A DNA stretch of 54,022 nt. Source: an uncultured Bacteroidales bacterium. Its GTDB lineage: Bacteria; Bacteroidota; Bacteroidia; Bacteroidales; FEN-979. The stretch spans positions 1-54,022 of the forward strand of contig CAIKNA010000280.1 of assembly GCA_903828645.1 (NCBI GenBank). The letters run 5' to 3'. Both the position numbers and the translations under genes were made by a program. The notes beneath the pieces were generated by a model. The model did not search any database, was not told where the DNA came from, and saw only the letters and a program-made list of their open reading frames with translations. Every line of letters starts with the position of its first letter. Position 1 is the stretch's first letter. This document shows positions 24,880 through 33,795 of the stretch, piece by piece.

Positions 24880-27324
24880 ATGCAAGTATTAAAATTTGGA
24901 GGCACGTCGGTAGCCAATTCCGAAAACATTCGCAAAGTCGCAGAGATCGTTGGGAGGGCAAGTATTAAGGATCAGACCATTGTTGTAGTTTCGGCGCTGG
25001 GTGGTGCAACCGACCTGCTGATTGAAGCAGGAAAACTTGCGGCCGCCCACAATCCGGCTTATGAAGAAAAACTATACGAATTCGGGAATCGTCACATGCT
25101 GGTCGTGCAGGAGTTGCTCCCCGCGAACCAGTTGCAGGACCTCATTCATATTGTAAATGAAAAGTGCAGTGAGCTCGATCACATCTGCGAAGCAGTGTTT
25201 TTATTGAGGGAGCTGTCGCCCCGGACGCAGGACAGCATCGTAAGCCAGGGCGAACTGCTTTCCTCGCTGATCATCTCTGCCGCACTCAATTCGCTCCGGA
25301 TAGAAAACCAATGGCTTGATGCCCGGGAAATCCTTCGAACCGATTCCTCGTATGGCGCTGCGGCTCCCGATTTCGGTTTCATTGCAGGAACCGTCAATGA
25401 CCGCCTGGCCCAACACCCGGCGCAGGTTTACATCATTCCCGGTTTTATTGCTTCCGACCACAACGGGGTCACTACCACTTTGGGCAGGGGAGGCTCGGAC
25501 TATACCGCTGCCATCCTTGCTTCCGCCTCGGATGCATCGGTACTTGAAATCTGGACGGATGTCAGCGGCATGATGACAGCCGATCCGCGACTGGTAACCA
25601 ATGCCAGGGCAATACCCTATATTTCATACAAGGAGGCCATGGAACTTTCTCATTTTGGAGCCAAGGTTATTTTCCCTCCAACCATTCAGCCTGTAATGAA
25701 AAAAGAGATTCCTGTATGGATCAAAAATACCTTTTCGCCTTACGATTACGGTACGCTGATCGAAAGCAGTGTTTCGGAAGACAGAAGCATGGTCAGGGGG
25801 ATCTCCAGCATGGGAAAAATGGCGTTTCTGAGCCTTGAAGGCAGCGGCATGGTTGGAATTCCCGGTTTTTCCAGGAGGCTCTTCGGAGCGCTGGCTGAAG
25901 AAAAAATTAACGTCATCCTGATTACCCAGAGTTCGTCGGAGCACTCCATTTGTGCAGCCATCGACGAAGGTAACTCCGATAAGGCCAGGAAAGCTGTTGA
26001 TACGGAATTCTCAAGTGAGATCATCGCCGGGAAGGTTGAACCGCTCCAATTGGAAACCGGACTCTCCATCATCGCCCTAGTAGGCGACAATATGAAAAAC
26101 CATACCGGCATCAGCGGGAAAATGTTCGGGGCGCTGGGGCGCAACAGTGTCAACATCCGTGCCATTGCGCAAGGTTCATCGGAAAAAAATATATCGGCCG
26201 TCATCAATACTACTGATGTTAAAAAGGCCATCAACGTTTTACACGAGGAGTTTTTCGAAACGGCATATAAACAGGTAAACCTCTTTGTGACGGGTGTCGG
26301 GAATGTAGGCAGCCGTTTAATGGCCCAACTGCAGAAGCAGCAGCAATACCTGTTGGACCAAATGCGTCTTCAATTGAGGGTTGTTGGCATATGCAACAGT
26401 AAAAAGATGGTTTTGAATGATGAAGGCCTGGATTTGCTTAAGTGGCAGGAGGAGCTGAATGAGGGTACTCCCATGAACCTGGCGGAATTCATCTCATTTA
26501 TTGAAGAGAAAAATCTGCGAAACTCCGTGTTTGTTGATGTCACTTCCAGTGAACCTATTACAGAATATTATGAAACGCTTTTGAGAAAAAGCGTGGCAGT
26601 TGTTGCTTGCAATAAAATAGCCAGCTCCTCTTCCTATGAGAACTTTGATTTGTTGAAACACCTTGCCCGGGAGTACAACACATCCTACCTTTTTGAAACC
26701 AATGTAGGCGCCGGTTTGCCAATCATTGGCACCCTTGACGATCTGTTACGCAGCGGTGATAAGGTGAACAGGATCGAGGCCGTACTGTCGGGCACCCTCA
26801 ATTTTGTATTCAACAACTACAACGGCACCATCCCTTTTGCCAGGATCGTAAAAAGGGCGCAGGAAGAAGGGTATGCGGAACCGGATCCGCGTGTTGACCT
26901 GAGTGGTGCAGATGTGATGCGAAAAATTCTCATTCTCGCACGGGAAGCAGGATACAGGATGGAGATGGAGGATATAAAAAGCAATTTGTTCCTGCCGGAA
27001 GCTTGCATGCAGGGCGATGTTGCAAACTTCTACCGGGAGATGGAGCGACACGAACCACATTTCCTCTCCTTGTATCGTGAGGCTGAAGAGAAGGGCTGCA
27101 TCCTTAAATTTGTTGCCAGTCTCGATTGCGGAAAAGCCTGGGTTGGCCTGCAGCATGTGGGAAAGGACCACAATCTTTTCCACCTTTATGGCAAAGACAA
27201 TGTGGTGCTGTTCTACACCAACCGTTATGCGGACCAACCGCTGGTCATAAAAGGAGCAGGGGCAGGTGCGGATGTGACCGCCTCTGGAATTTTTGCCGAT
27301 ATCATCCGTGCTGCGAGAGTCTGA
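24880..27324 (+). CDS. thrA: bifunctional aspartokinase / homoserine dehydrogenase
   Basis: ThrA-type fusion (814 residues) performs the first and third steps from aspartate to homoserine, feeding threonine and methionine synthesis. The kinase domain begins VLKFGGTSVAN; the segments TLGRGGSDYTA and WTDVSGMMTADPR are diagnostic. Paired ACT regulatory domains (about residues 315-465) precede the dehydrogenase, which starts with the NAD(P) motif FVTGVGNVGS near residue 475. Later catalytic segments are VACNKIASS, TNVGAGLPIIGTL, LSGTLNF and EEGYAEPDPRVDLSG. thrB and thrC, often next to this gene in Bacteroidota, are absent; xseA follows after 35 nt. Feedback inhibition by Thr through the ACT domains is expected from the family. 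Confidence 0.97.
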   Translation: MQVLKFGGTSVANSENIRKVAEIVGRASIKDQTIVVVSALGGATDLLIEAGKLAAAHNPAYEEKLYEFGNRHMLVVQELLPANQLQDLIHIVNEKCSELDHICEAVFLLRELSPRTQDSIVSQGELLSSLIISAALNSLRIENQWLDAREILRTDSSYGAAAPDFGFIAGTVNDRLAQHPAQVYIIPGFIASDHNGVTTTLGRGGSDYTAAILASASDASVLEIWTDVSGMMTADPRLVTNARAIPYISYKEAMELSHFGAKVIFPPTIQPVMKKEIPVWIKNTFSPYDYGTLIESSVSEDRSMVRGISSMGKMAFLSLEGSGMVGIPGFSRRLFGALAEEKINVILITQSSSEHSICAAIDEGNSDKARKAVDTEFSSEIIAGKVEPLQLETGLSIIALVGDNMKNHTGISGKMFGALGRNSVNIRAIAQGSSEKNISAVINTTDVKKAINVLHEEFFETAYKQVNLFVTGVGNVGSRLMAQLQKQQQYLLDQMRLQLRVVGICNSKKMVLNDEGLDLLKWQEELNEGTPMNLAEFISFIEEKNLRNSVFVDVTSSEPITEYYETLLRKSVAVVACNKIASSSSYENFDLLKHLAREYNTSYLFETNVGAGLPIIGTLDDLLRSGDKVNRIEAVLSGTLNFVFNNYNGTIPFARIVKRAQEEGYAEPDPRVDLSGADVMRKILILAREAGYRMEMEDIKSNLFLPEACMQGDVANFYREMERHEPHFLSLYREAEEKGCILKFVASLDCGKAWVGLQHVGKDHNLFHLYGKDNVVLFYTNRYADQPLVIKGAGAGADVTASGIFADIIRAARV

Positions 27325-27359
27325 CCCCAAAATGAAAATCTTCAGTCGAAAATCGTAAA

Positions 27360-28787
27360 ATGCCCGAAAAATCAGCTGATCGAACCATTTTTTCTCTTTC
27401 CGAAGTTGCGCTGAGCATCCAGAAAACACTGAATGAACGTTACACCAGTTCATTCTGGATCAAAGCAGAAATGAACAAACTGAACCATTATCCCCAATCG
27501 GGCCATTGTTACCCTGACCTTGTTGAAAAAACCGATGGCAAAATTGTCGCAGAAATGAGGTCCACGATCTGGAAGGATGATTTCCAGCGCATTAATGACA
27601 ATTTTCTGAATGTGTTGCATGAACCGCTGAAAAGTGGTATAAAGATACTGTTCCAGGCGAAAATCTCTTACAATCCGGTGTATGGACTGAGCCTGAGGAT
27701 TCTCGACATTGATCCTTCGTGGTCGTTGGGCGAACTTGAAAAAGAAAAACAGCTGACCATTGAAAAAATCAGGAAGGAAGGGATTTTCAACACAAACCGT
27801 TCATTGAGACTGCCCTTGCTGCCCGGACGAATTGCGATTGTATCCGTCGAAACCAGCAAGGGATATGCCGACTTTCGCAAGATCATAGATGGCAACGATT
27901 GGGGGTATTCGTTCTTTCACATGCTTTTCCCGGCCTTGCTCCAGGGTGAAAATGCTGTTCAGTCGATACTCACCCAGATGGAGCGCATCAGACGTGTCAG
28001 GCTGCACTTCGATGCGGTGGCAATTATTCGCGGCGGAGGCGGCGATGTCGGGTTGACCTGTTATAACAATTATGAACTGGCAAAAGCAATTGCCCTGTTT
28101 CCGCTACCAGTCATTACAGGTATCGGGCATGCAACCAATGAAACTGTTGTTGAAATGGTCGCTTTCAAAAATGCCATTACTCCAACGGAATTGGCCGACT
28201 ACCTGATACAAAAGTTTCATAATTTTTCGGTCCCCTTAAAAACCGCTCAGGAGATGATCACCGGCAAAAGTACCAGGCTCGTTCAGAATGAAAAATTAAA
28301 AATTCTGAACACGGTGCGCTATTTTAAATCGGTCACCCTCTCCAGGCTTGCTCAAAACAGAAACGAAATTCAGCAGGAGGTGAAAGCAATTCAGCAGCAA
28401 ACATCCTGGTTTATCCAGAGGAAAAGGCACCTGCACATCGATCAAAACCTGGCGCTGATACAGAAAGGCTCAGAACAGATACTTAAATCACAGGGTAAAG
28501 TTCTTGAAACTGCCGCCATTCATGCCGGCACAATCGTTAAAGGTTTTTTCCGTTTTCAATGGAATGACATCACGGGCATTGAAAAGAACATTGAAATATT
28601 GAACCCGGTCAACGTGCTGAACAGGGGTTACAGCATCACGCTGGCCAACGGTAAAGGACTGAATTCGGTTGAAGGGATAAGCGCGGGAACCCTGCTGGAA
28701 ACCATCCTTGCCGACGGAAGCATCATAAGTTTAACACAATCGGTAAACAAAACTGAAATCCATGACGAAAGAACCAAATTATACTGA
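27360..28787 (+). CDS. xseA: exodeoxyribonuclease VII large subunit
   Basis: XseA is the catalytic subunit of the single-strand DNA exonuclease VII. The 475-residue protein has an N-terminal OB fold (FWIKAEMNKLNHYPQSGHCY, the ssDNA-binding part), the conserved catalytic core (PGRIAIVSVETSKGYADF; AVAIIRGGGGDVGLTCYNNY; PVITGIGHATNETVVEMVAF) and a long coiled-coil region from about 290 to 415. The C-terminal NVLNRGYSIT segment is typical. Its 3' end overlaps xseB by 26 nt, so the two subunits are translationally coupled. Cytoplasmic. Confidence 0.96.
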   Translation: MPEKSADRTIFSLSEVALSIQKTLNERYTSSFWIKAEMNKLNHYPQSGHCYPDLVEKTDGKIVAEMRSTIWKDDFQRINDNFLNVLHEPLKSGIKILFQAKISYNPVYGLSLRILDIDPSWSLGELEKEKQLTIEKIRKEGIFNTNRSLRLPLLPGRIAIVSVETSKGYADFRKIIDGNDWGYSFFHMLFPALLQGENAVQSILTQMERIRRVRLHFDAVAIIRGGGGDVGLTCYNNYELAKAIALFPLPVITGIGHATNETVVEMVAFKNAITPTELADYLIQKFHNFSVPLKTAQEMITGKSTRLVQNEKLKILNTVRYFKSVTLSRLAQNRNEIQQEVKAIQQQTSWFIQRKRHLHIDQNLALIQKGSEQILKSQGKVLETAAIHAGTIVKGFFRFQWNDITGIEKNIEILNPVNVLNRGYSITLANGKGLNSVEGISAGTLLETILADGSIISLTQSVNKTEIHDERTKLY

Positions 28788-28971
28788 AGCCTATGAGGAA
28801 CTTCAGAATATCGTATCTGAAATAGAAGGAGGAGAAATTTCTGTTGATATATTATCCGAAAAAGTGAAAAGAGCTGCTCTTCTGATCAGAATTTGCAAGA
28901 ATAAACTCACCTCAACGGAGGAGGATGTTGGCCGGATTTTGAAGGAACTTGAATCCTCCGATCCTGCCTGA
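28762..28971 (+). CDS. xseB: exodeoxyribonuclease VII small subunit
   Basis: XseB (69 residues) binds the XseA coiled coil in exonuclease VII. It shows the family pattern YTEAYEELQNIVSEIEGGEISVDILSEKVKRAA in order (shown as two helices: YEELQNIVSEIE and VDILSEKVKRAALLI), followed by a KLTSTEEDVGRIL tail. Overlap with xseA and length support the call. A GTCAC repeat array begins at its stop codon. Confidence 0.94.
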   Translation: MTKEPNYTEAYEELQNIVSEIEGGEISVDILSEKVKRAALLIRICKNKLTSTEEDVGRILKELESSDPA

Positions 28972-29059
28972 CCCGTTTCACCTGCCACGCATCTCCCATC
29001 ACGTGTCACGTTTTACCCGTCACCCGTCACGTGTCAACCGTCATGCGTCACCTGTCACG
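28971..29059. repeat. degenerate GTCAC-type repeat, copy 3 (xseB/radA junction)
   Basis: Imperfect units such as CACGTGTCACGTTTTACCCG and TCACCCGTCACGTG fill the convergent junction. The radA stop (TGA on the minus strand, 29055-29057) is inside the last unit, as the obgE stop is inside copy 1. Confidence 0.8.
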
Positions 29060-30419
29060 AAAAAAGCTTCCTGTAAACCTCTTCAATCTTCGCCGCGGGG
29101 ATGATCTGGATCGAATAACGTTTAAAATCCAATCCCTTGATGTTGTACCTGGAGATGAAGATGCGTCCGAATCCCAGTTTATCAGCTTCCGAGATTCGTT
29201 GTTCAACCCGGTTGATCGGGCGAATCTCGCCGCTCAGGCCGACTTCGGCAGCAAAGCAGGTCTTGGAGTCAACCGGGGTGTCCTGGTTTGACGAAAGCAC
29301 TGCAGCCACAACGGCCAGGTCGATTGCCGGATCTTCCACTTTGATGCCCCCGGCGATGTTAAGGAAAACATCCTTATGTCCCAGCCTGAAGCCGCTGCGT
29401 TTCTCCAGCACTGCGAGCAGCATGTTGAGGCGTCGTGCATCAAAACCCGTGGTGGATCGCTGGGGTGTGCCATAAACCGCCGTACTGACCAGCGCCTGCG
29501 TTTCGATGAGCATGGGGCGTTGTCCTTCAATCATGGCTGCAATCGCAATCCCGCTCACGGCTTCATCACGCTGGCTGAGGAGTATCTCCGATGGATTCGA
29601 AACTTCACGCAAACCGGTGTCGTTCATTTCATAGATTCCGAGTTCGGAGGTTGAGCCAAAACGGTTTTTAAGAGAACGGAGTATGCGATAACCATAATTG
29701 CGGTCACCTTCAAATTGCAGCACCGTATCGACCATGTGTTCGAGGACCTTTGGCCCTGCAAGGCTGCCATCTTTGGTAATATGTCCGATGAGGAAAACCG
29801 GGGTATTGGTATGCTTTGAATATTTCTGCAATTCCGCAGCGCACTCTTTGATCTGTGAAACACTTCCTGCGGAGGACTCGATCAGGTCGGTTTGCAGGGT
29901 TTGAATGGAGTCGGCAATGATGATACCGGGCCTGAGTGTTTCGAGGTGGTGGAATATGGCCTGGGTGTTGGTTTCGGTGAGGATAAAGCAGTTATTGTTG
30001 ATTATTCCTAACCTTTCGGCCCTCATCCTGATCTGCTGATCGCTCTCTTCTCCGGTAATGTAAAGTATTTTCTGGCCAATACACTTGAGGGCGACCTGCA
30101 ACATCAGGGTCGATTTTCCGATTCCGGGTTCACCTCCGATCAGCGTCAGCGAGCCTGGCACAAGTCCACCGCCCAAAACCCTGTTTAATTCCTGGTCGCA
30201 GGTGTTGATCCGGGCTTCATGGCTGAAAGTTACTTCGGAGATCCTCACGGGAATAACCGATCTCGGATCGCGGACCGCAGATCCCAAAGATCCTTTCTCT
30301 TCGCGCTGAATCACCTCTTCCACAAAGGTGTTCCATTCCCCGCACGCATTGCATTTGCCCATCCATTTGGGGGCCTGGGTGCCGCAATTCTGACAAAAAA
30401 ATGCAGTTTTGATTTTCAA
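29055..30419 (-). CDS. radA: DNA repair protein RadA (Sms)
   Basis: RadA promotes branch migration during recombination repair. The 454-residue protein starts with the C4 zinc finger (Cys9, Cys12, Cys23, Cys26), then a RecA-like ATPase with Walker A GGEPGIGKST and the RadA-specific KNRFGSTSELGIYEM motif, and a C-terminal Lon-protease-like domain (GGIKVEDPAIDLAVVAAVLSS, GLSGEIRPI). Residues 42-58, between the zinc finger and the ATPase, are encoded by a GATCYGCGGTCCGCGATCC-like stretch (30240-30290) and may be another in-frame repeat insertion. The start overlaps the hldE-like gene stop by 4 nt. The C-terminal end is set by a GTCAC repeat. It is the last gene of the panC operon. Confidence 0.96.
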   Translation of the reverse strand: MKIKTAFFCQNCGTQAPKWMGKCNACGEWNTFVEEVIQREEKGSLGSAVRDPRSVIPVRISEVTFSHEARINTCDQELNRVLGGGLVPGSLTLIGGEPGIGKSTLMLQVALKCIGQKILYITGEESDQQIRMRAERLGIINNNCFILTETNTQAIFHHLETLRPGIIIADSIQTLQTDLIESSAGSVSQIKECAAELQKYSKHTNTPVFLIGHITKDGSLAGPKVLEHMVDTVLQFEGDRNYGYRILRSLKNRFGSTSELGIYEMNDTGLREVSNPSEILLSQRDEAVSGIAIAAMIEGQRPMLIETQALVSTAVYGTPQRSTTGFDARRLNMLLAVLEKRSGFRLGHKDVFLNIAGGIKVEDPAIDLAVVAAVLSSNQDTPVDSKTCFAAEVGLSGEIRPINRVEQRISEADKLGFGRIFISRYNIKGLDFKRYSIQIIPAAKIEEVYRKLFS

Positions 30420-30913
30420 AGGTGAACTTTCTGTGCCAATTCAATCGTATGCGTTGTTGAATATCCTTTGGTCAGTTCAATTGTCACCACCTGGCCACCG
30501 CGGGCTTTAACCACATCGCTGCCAACGATATCTTTCCCTTCATAATCTTTGCCTTTTACAAGGATGTCGGGCTGGATAAAATTGATCAGGTCATAAGGTG
30601 TATCTTCCCCAAAGAGGACGACGGCATCTACGAAACTCAAAGCCGAGAGGGTGATGGCACGGGCCTCTTCCTTATTAACCGGGCGGTGTGAACCTTTAAT
30701 CCGGTGCACCGAATCGTCAGAGTTGAGCCCGACGATCAGGATGTCGCCAAGATCGCGGGCCTTGGAAAGGTATTCGACATGGCCAAGGTGAAGCACATCA
30801 AAGCAACCATTTGAAAACACGATGGTCTTATCTTTGAAACGCCATATTGCAAGCTGTCTCCGGAGATGGTCCCAGGTGTATATTTTTGATTTTATGATGC
30901 TAAGCCTTTCCAT
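30416..30913 (-). CDS. rfaE2: D-glycero-beta-D-manno-heptose 1-phosphate adenylyltransferase
   Basis: This 165-residue nucleotidyltransferase activates heptose 1-phosphate with ATP on the way to ADP-heptose for the LPS inner core. The HxGH motif is in NGCFDVLHLGHVEYL (HLGH), and FVDAVVLFGEDTPYDLI and LVKGKDYEGKDIVG are typical of the RfaE2/HldE C-terminal domain. Only the adenylyltransferase domain is present, as usual in Bacteroidota, where the kinase is separate. It overlaps the upstream membrane gene by 14 nt and radA by 4 nt. Cytoplasmic. Confidence 0.95.
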   Translation of the reverse strand: MERLSIIKSKIYTWDHLRRQLAIWRFKDKTIVFSNGCFDVLHLGHVEYLSKARDLGDILIVGLNSDDSVHRIKGSHRPVNKEEARAITLSALSFVDAVVLFGEDTPYDLINFIQPDILVKGKDYEGKDIVGSDVVKARGGQVVTIELTKGYSTTHTIELAQKVHL

Positions 30914-31943
30914 TTGTTTGTTTGTTGAATGAAAGTAAGATAAGCGAAATCCCTCCTAATGATAAAATCATGGTGGTCTGGGCAGTCCACGAAATCCAAC
31001 CCAGTGCGAGGCCGGTTGTGCGCACAATGCCGTAAAGCAGCATTGTTTCCTGGATGATTGCCGGGTACAATCCGATGCCTCCGGGGGTGATCATAATTCC
31101 GACACTTCCCAGGACCAGTCCTGAAAGTGCTGCTCCCGGAGTGAGGGTACTCGTATCGGCGAAACAGAAAAAACAAACGTAGAGCATGAAAAAATAGAGT
31201 GCCCAGATGGCCAGTGAATAGAAAATGAAAAGTCCCGGTTTGTTGATCTGGCTGAGTGATTTAAGCCCGTCCCAGAAACCAAGAATCAGGTTCTTAATCT
31301 TATGGAACATGGAGGAGGCTGCAATCTTCCTGCGCATCAGGTAAATTGTTGCAATGAAAATGAGGACTATTGATACCGATGAAAAAATAAATACCCTGCT
31401 GAATATCGGGTTATTGAATTTCTCCGCCAGTTTTGGGTAGATATTAGTGCTCAGGTAATTTCCAATGGTGCCGGCTTGCGTCACGATCATTAAAAAGAAA
31501 AGAAAGATGAAAATTATCATGTCAATGGCCCGTTCGGTGATAACCGTTCCAAATGATTTGTTAAAAGGGATTTTTTCATAACGGGCGAGTATGCCGCAGC
31601 GGGTCACTTCACCAAGTCTCGGGAACGCCATGTTGGCAAAATACCCTACCATTACTGCAAAAAAGGTGTTTTTCAGCGAAGGATGGTAGCCCAGGGGTTC
31701 AAAAAACAACATCCAGCGCAATGCACGCAGCATGTGACTTGTAATTCCCAGGAGAATGGTCAGGATTACCCAGTTGTAATTAGCAACCCGGAAGGAATGG
31801 ATGATCTGGACCCGTTCATCAGGGGTTAATCCCCTAAGGGACAGCCATATGATTACAATACCCAATCCAAGGAAAAGTGCGAATTTGATAATGGTAATTG
31901 CCGGGTTTGTCCGGGGAGTTTCTTCAATTGAAAAGTCGGCCAT
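30900..31943 (-). CDS. flippase-like membrane protein (lysylphosphatidylglycerol synthase TM / UPF0104 family)
   Basis: This 347-residue protein has about eight transmembrane helices and belongs to the YbhN/UPF0104 group (the transmembrane domain of MprF-like proteins, GtrA-unrelated). Conserved segments are SHMLRALRWMLFF, ANMAFPRLGEVTRCGIL (the signature acidic/Arg region), and SVGIMITPGGIGLYPAIIQE. No aminoacyltransferase domain is present, so a lipid translocation role is inferred from MprF rather than shown. It shares its start with the panD stop (TAATG overlap) and overlaps rfaE2, so it belongs to the panC-radA operon. Confidence 0.92.
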   Translation of the reverse strand: MADFSIEETPRTNPAITIIKFALFLGLGIVIIWLSLRGLTPDERVQIIHSFRVANYNWVILTILLGITSHMLRALRWMLFFEPLGYHPSLKNTFFAVMVGYFANMAFPRLGEVTRCGILARYEKIPFNKSFGTVITERAIDMIIFIFLFFLMIVTQAGTIGNYLSTNIYPKLAEKFNNPIFSRVFIFSSVSIVLIFIATIYLMRRKIAASSMFHKIKNLILGFWDGLKSLSQINKPGLFIFYSLAIWALYFFMLYVCFFCFADTSTLTPGAALSGLVLGSVGIMITPGGIGLYPAIIQETMLLYGIVRTTGLALGWISWTAQTTMILSLGGISLILLSFNKQTNGKA

Positions 31944-32308
31944 TACCTTGTTTTTTTACCCTTGACCAGTTTGTTTTTGGAATCAACGAAAGCAATGCTC
32001 GGACTGAATTTTTTTGCTTCTTCAAAATCCATCAAAGCATAAGAAACAATAATTACGAGGTCGTTGGGTAAAAACTTACGGGCGGCAGCTCCGTTCAAAC
32101 ATATGGTGCCGCTTCCCTGTTTTCCTTTAATGACATATGTTTCGATCCGTTCTCCATTGTTGATGTTTAATACCTGTACCTTCTCATATTCAATGAGATT
32201 CGAGGCAATCATCAGGGTTGCGTCAATTGTAATACTGCCTATGTAATTAATGTCGGCATCGGTGACGGTGGCACGATGGATCTTCGATTTTAATACTTGA
32301 ATCTGCAT
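31943..32308 (-). CDS. panD: aspartate 1-decarboxylase (pyruvoyl enzyme)
   Basis: PanD makes beta-alanine from aspartate for pantothenate. It is made as a proenzyme that cleaves itself between Gly24 and Ser25, seen here in NYIGSITID when the second of two ATGs (32308) is used as start, which restores the standard numbering; the first ATG at 32311 adds one residue. Arg, Lys and Tyr positions of the active site ([19 protein letters not shown]) and [12 protein letters not shown] are present. Length 121 matches the family. It directly precedes the flippase-like gene and follows panC by 12 nt. Confidence 0.96.
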   Translation of the reverse strand: MQIQVLKSKIHRATVTDADINYIGSITIDATLMIASNLIEYEKVQVLNINNGERIETYVIKGKQGSGTICLNGAAARKFLPNDLVIIVSYALMDFEEAKKFSPSIAFVDSKNKLVKGKKTR

Positions 32309-32320
32309 CATGCTGCAAAA

Positions 32321-33175
32321 TTACGAAAAAAGTTCAATATTGTCAATCAGTCGCACATCACCCAGAAAAACAGCAATAAAGGCGACTGCCCGATCTTTGC
32401 CGTACCAGGTCTCAATCGGCATCAGGCTGTTTTTGTCACCGATGTCAAAATATTCAACCCGAAAAGCCGGATCTTCCTGGATTTTTTTTATCGCCCAGTC
32501 TTTTAATTCGTGAACAGGCTGCTTCCCGGCATTCTCTCTTACTTTTAAAAGAACCTGGTGAATCAAAGGTGCAAGGCTGCGCTCCACGCCGGTAAGCCTG
32601 GTATTCCTTGAACTAATCGCCAGCCCGTCGGGCTCCCTGACTGTTTCGCAAGGGACGATTTCCACTGGAAGGTTCAATGTTTTAACCATGTGTTGAATGA
32701 TGGCCAATTGCTGGAAATCTTTTTTCCCGAAATAGGCACGTGTAGGTTCCACTATTCCGAATAATTTTTTAACCACGATGGCAACTCCATTGAAATGGCC
32801 CGGACGGAATTTACCCTCCATCACTTTATCAAGTTCCCCGAATTCAACATCAAGAGGGTAATTTTCTCCTTCAGGGTACATCTCAGGTATTTCCGGTACG
32901 AACACAACCTCGCAGCCTTCCTCCTCCAGCATTTCCAAATCCCGGACCAGTGTTCGCGGATATTTTATAAGGTCTTCGGCATTGTTGAACTGTGCCGGAT
33001 TTACAAAAATACTGCAAACGGTAAGATCGTTTTCCCGTTTTGAACGTCTTATCAGGGTAAGATGACCTTCATGCAAGGCACCCATTGTGGGTACAAATCC
33101 GCTTGTTAACCCGCTGTCGCGTTTGCCTTTCAGGTAGCTGGCTATCTCTGCAATACGTTTGAATTGTTTCATCAC
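32321..33175 (-). CDS. panC: pantothenate synthetase
   Basis: PanC joins pantoate and beta-alanine using ATP, giving pantothenate. The 284-residue protein contains the nucleotide-binding motif FVPTMGALHEGHLTLI (HxGH) and SIFVNPAQFN, the FGKKDFQQLAIIQHM loop, and EPDGLAISSRNTRL (KMSKS-like region). It is the first gene of the minus-strand run panC-panD-flippase-rfaE2-radA; panC and panD together provide both pantoate ligation and beta-alanine. Start is the first of two ATGs (33175 or 33172). Cytoplasmic. Confidence 0.97.
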   Translation of the reverse strand: MMKQFKRIAEIASYLKGKRDSGLTSGFVPTMGALHEGHLTLIRRSKRENDLTVCSIFVNPAQFNNAEDLIKYPRTLVRDLEMLEEEGCEVVFVPEIPEMYPEGENYPLDVEFGELDKVMEGKFRPGHFNGVAIVVKKLFGIVEPTRAYFGKKDFQQLAIIQHMVKTLNLPVEIVPCETVREPDGLAISSRNTRLTGVERSLAPLIHQVLLKVRENAGKQPVHELKDWAIKKIQEDPAFRVEYFDIGDKNSLMPIETWYGKDRAVAFIAVFLGDVRLIDNIELFS

Positions 33176-33198
33176 CGGTTGATTTATTTCCCGTTTGT

Positions 33199-33206
33199 CA
33201 AAGATA
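33199..33206 (-). promoter_or_regulatory. -7 box of the panC operon
   Basis: TATCTTTG on the minus strand matches TAnnTTTG and lies 23 nt before the panC ATG. No -33 TTTG was found. Confidence 0.5.
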
Positions 33207-33376
33207 AATGATTATTGAATTAATTGACGATATTTGAAAATCCCGACGTTTTATCCCGTGATACTCTGATATGTTCCAAATTCATCGTATATTAGCATTG
33301 ATTTTTTAAACGGCCAGGTGTATCATCTAAGATTCCAGGCGGTTTTACAATAGTTGTATTTAACTTGATAATTGTT

Positions 33377-33736
33377 ATGTACCGAATTTTGCAAATAGAA
33401 GACCTTCCTTCCGATGCCTATCTGGTAAAAAGAGAGGTGAAGAAAGTACTTGATCCTTGTGAATTCCAGATTGTTGAAGAAAAGGAAGCATTTTTAACAG
33501 CACTGGTCGATTTTAAACCCGACCTCATCATATCGGATTTCAGCATTCCTGGTTTTGATTGGCGTACAGCACTCAACCTCACCATCCAACACGCACCTCA
33601 AACTCCTTTTATTGTTGTCACCGGGTCGATCAGCGACGAAATCCGAAATAAATGCCTGCAGGCCGGGGCTTCGGGATTTATCAGCAAAAATGAAATCCAG
33701 CAATTGGGTCCGGCGATTTTGCAGGTCTTAAAATAA
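33377..33736 (+). CDS. single-domain response regulator (CheY-like)
   Basis: A 119-residue receiver domain. The acidic pocket is IEDLPSD, the phospho-acceptor Asp is in LIISDFSIP, the Thr in FIVVTGS, and the Lys in GFISKNEI; the usual K-P pair is K-N here. There is no output domain. It is divergent from panC and convergent with the ammonium transporter, with an 18-bp hairpin starting right after its stop codon. ATG at 33377 is chosen; the upstream TTG at 33365 is less likely. Its kinase is not known. Confidence 0.87.
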   Translation: MYRILQIEDLPSDAYLVKREVKKVLDPCEFQIVEEKEAFLTALVDFKPDLIISDFSIPGFDWRTALNLTIQHAPQTPFIVVTGSISDEIRNKCLQAGASGFISKNEIQQLGPAILQVLK

Positions 33737-33775
33737 CAGGCTGCCATAAAAGCATGTTGCTTTTATGGCAGCCTG
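33737..33775. terminator. bidirectional hairpin terminator between response regulator and amt
   Basis: A perfect 18-bp inverted repeat (CAGGCTGCCATAAAAGCA and its complement) with a TGT loop starts at the base after the TAA stop of the receiver gene and ends 20 nt before the amt stop. There is no T-run on either side. It would terminate both convergent transcripts. Confidence 0.75.
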
Positions 33776-33795
33776 GCAGGTTATCCTTTGAAAAA

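Noticed and set aside
13433-29059. The GTCAC arrays as possible CRISPR arrays.
   Set aside because: Units are short and degenerate, without constant repeat length or unique spacers, and no cas genes are present.
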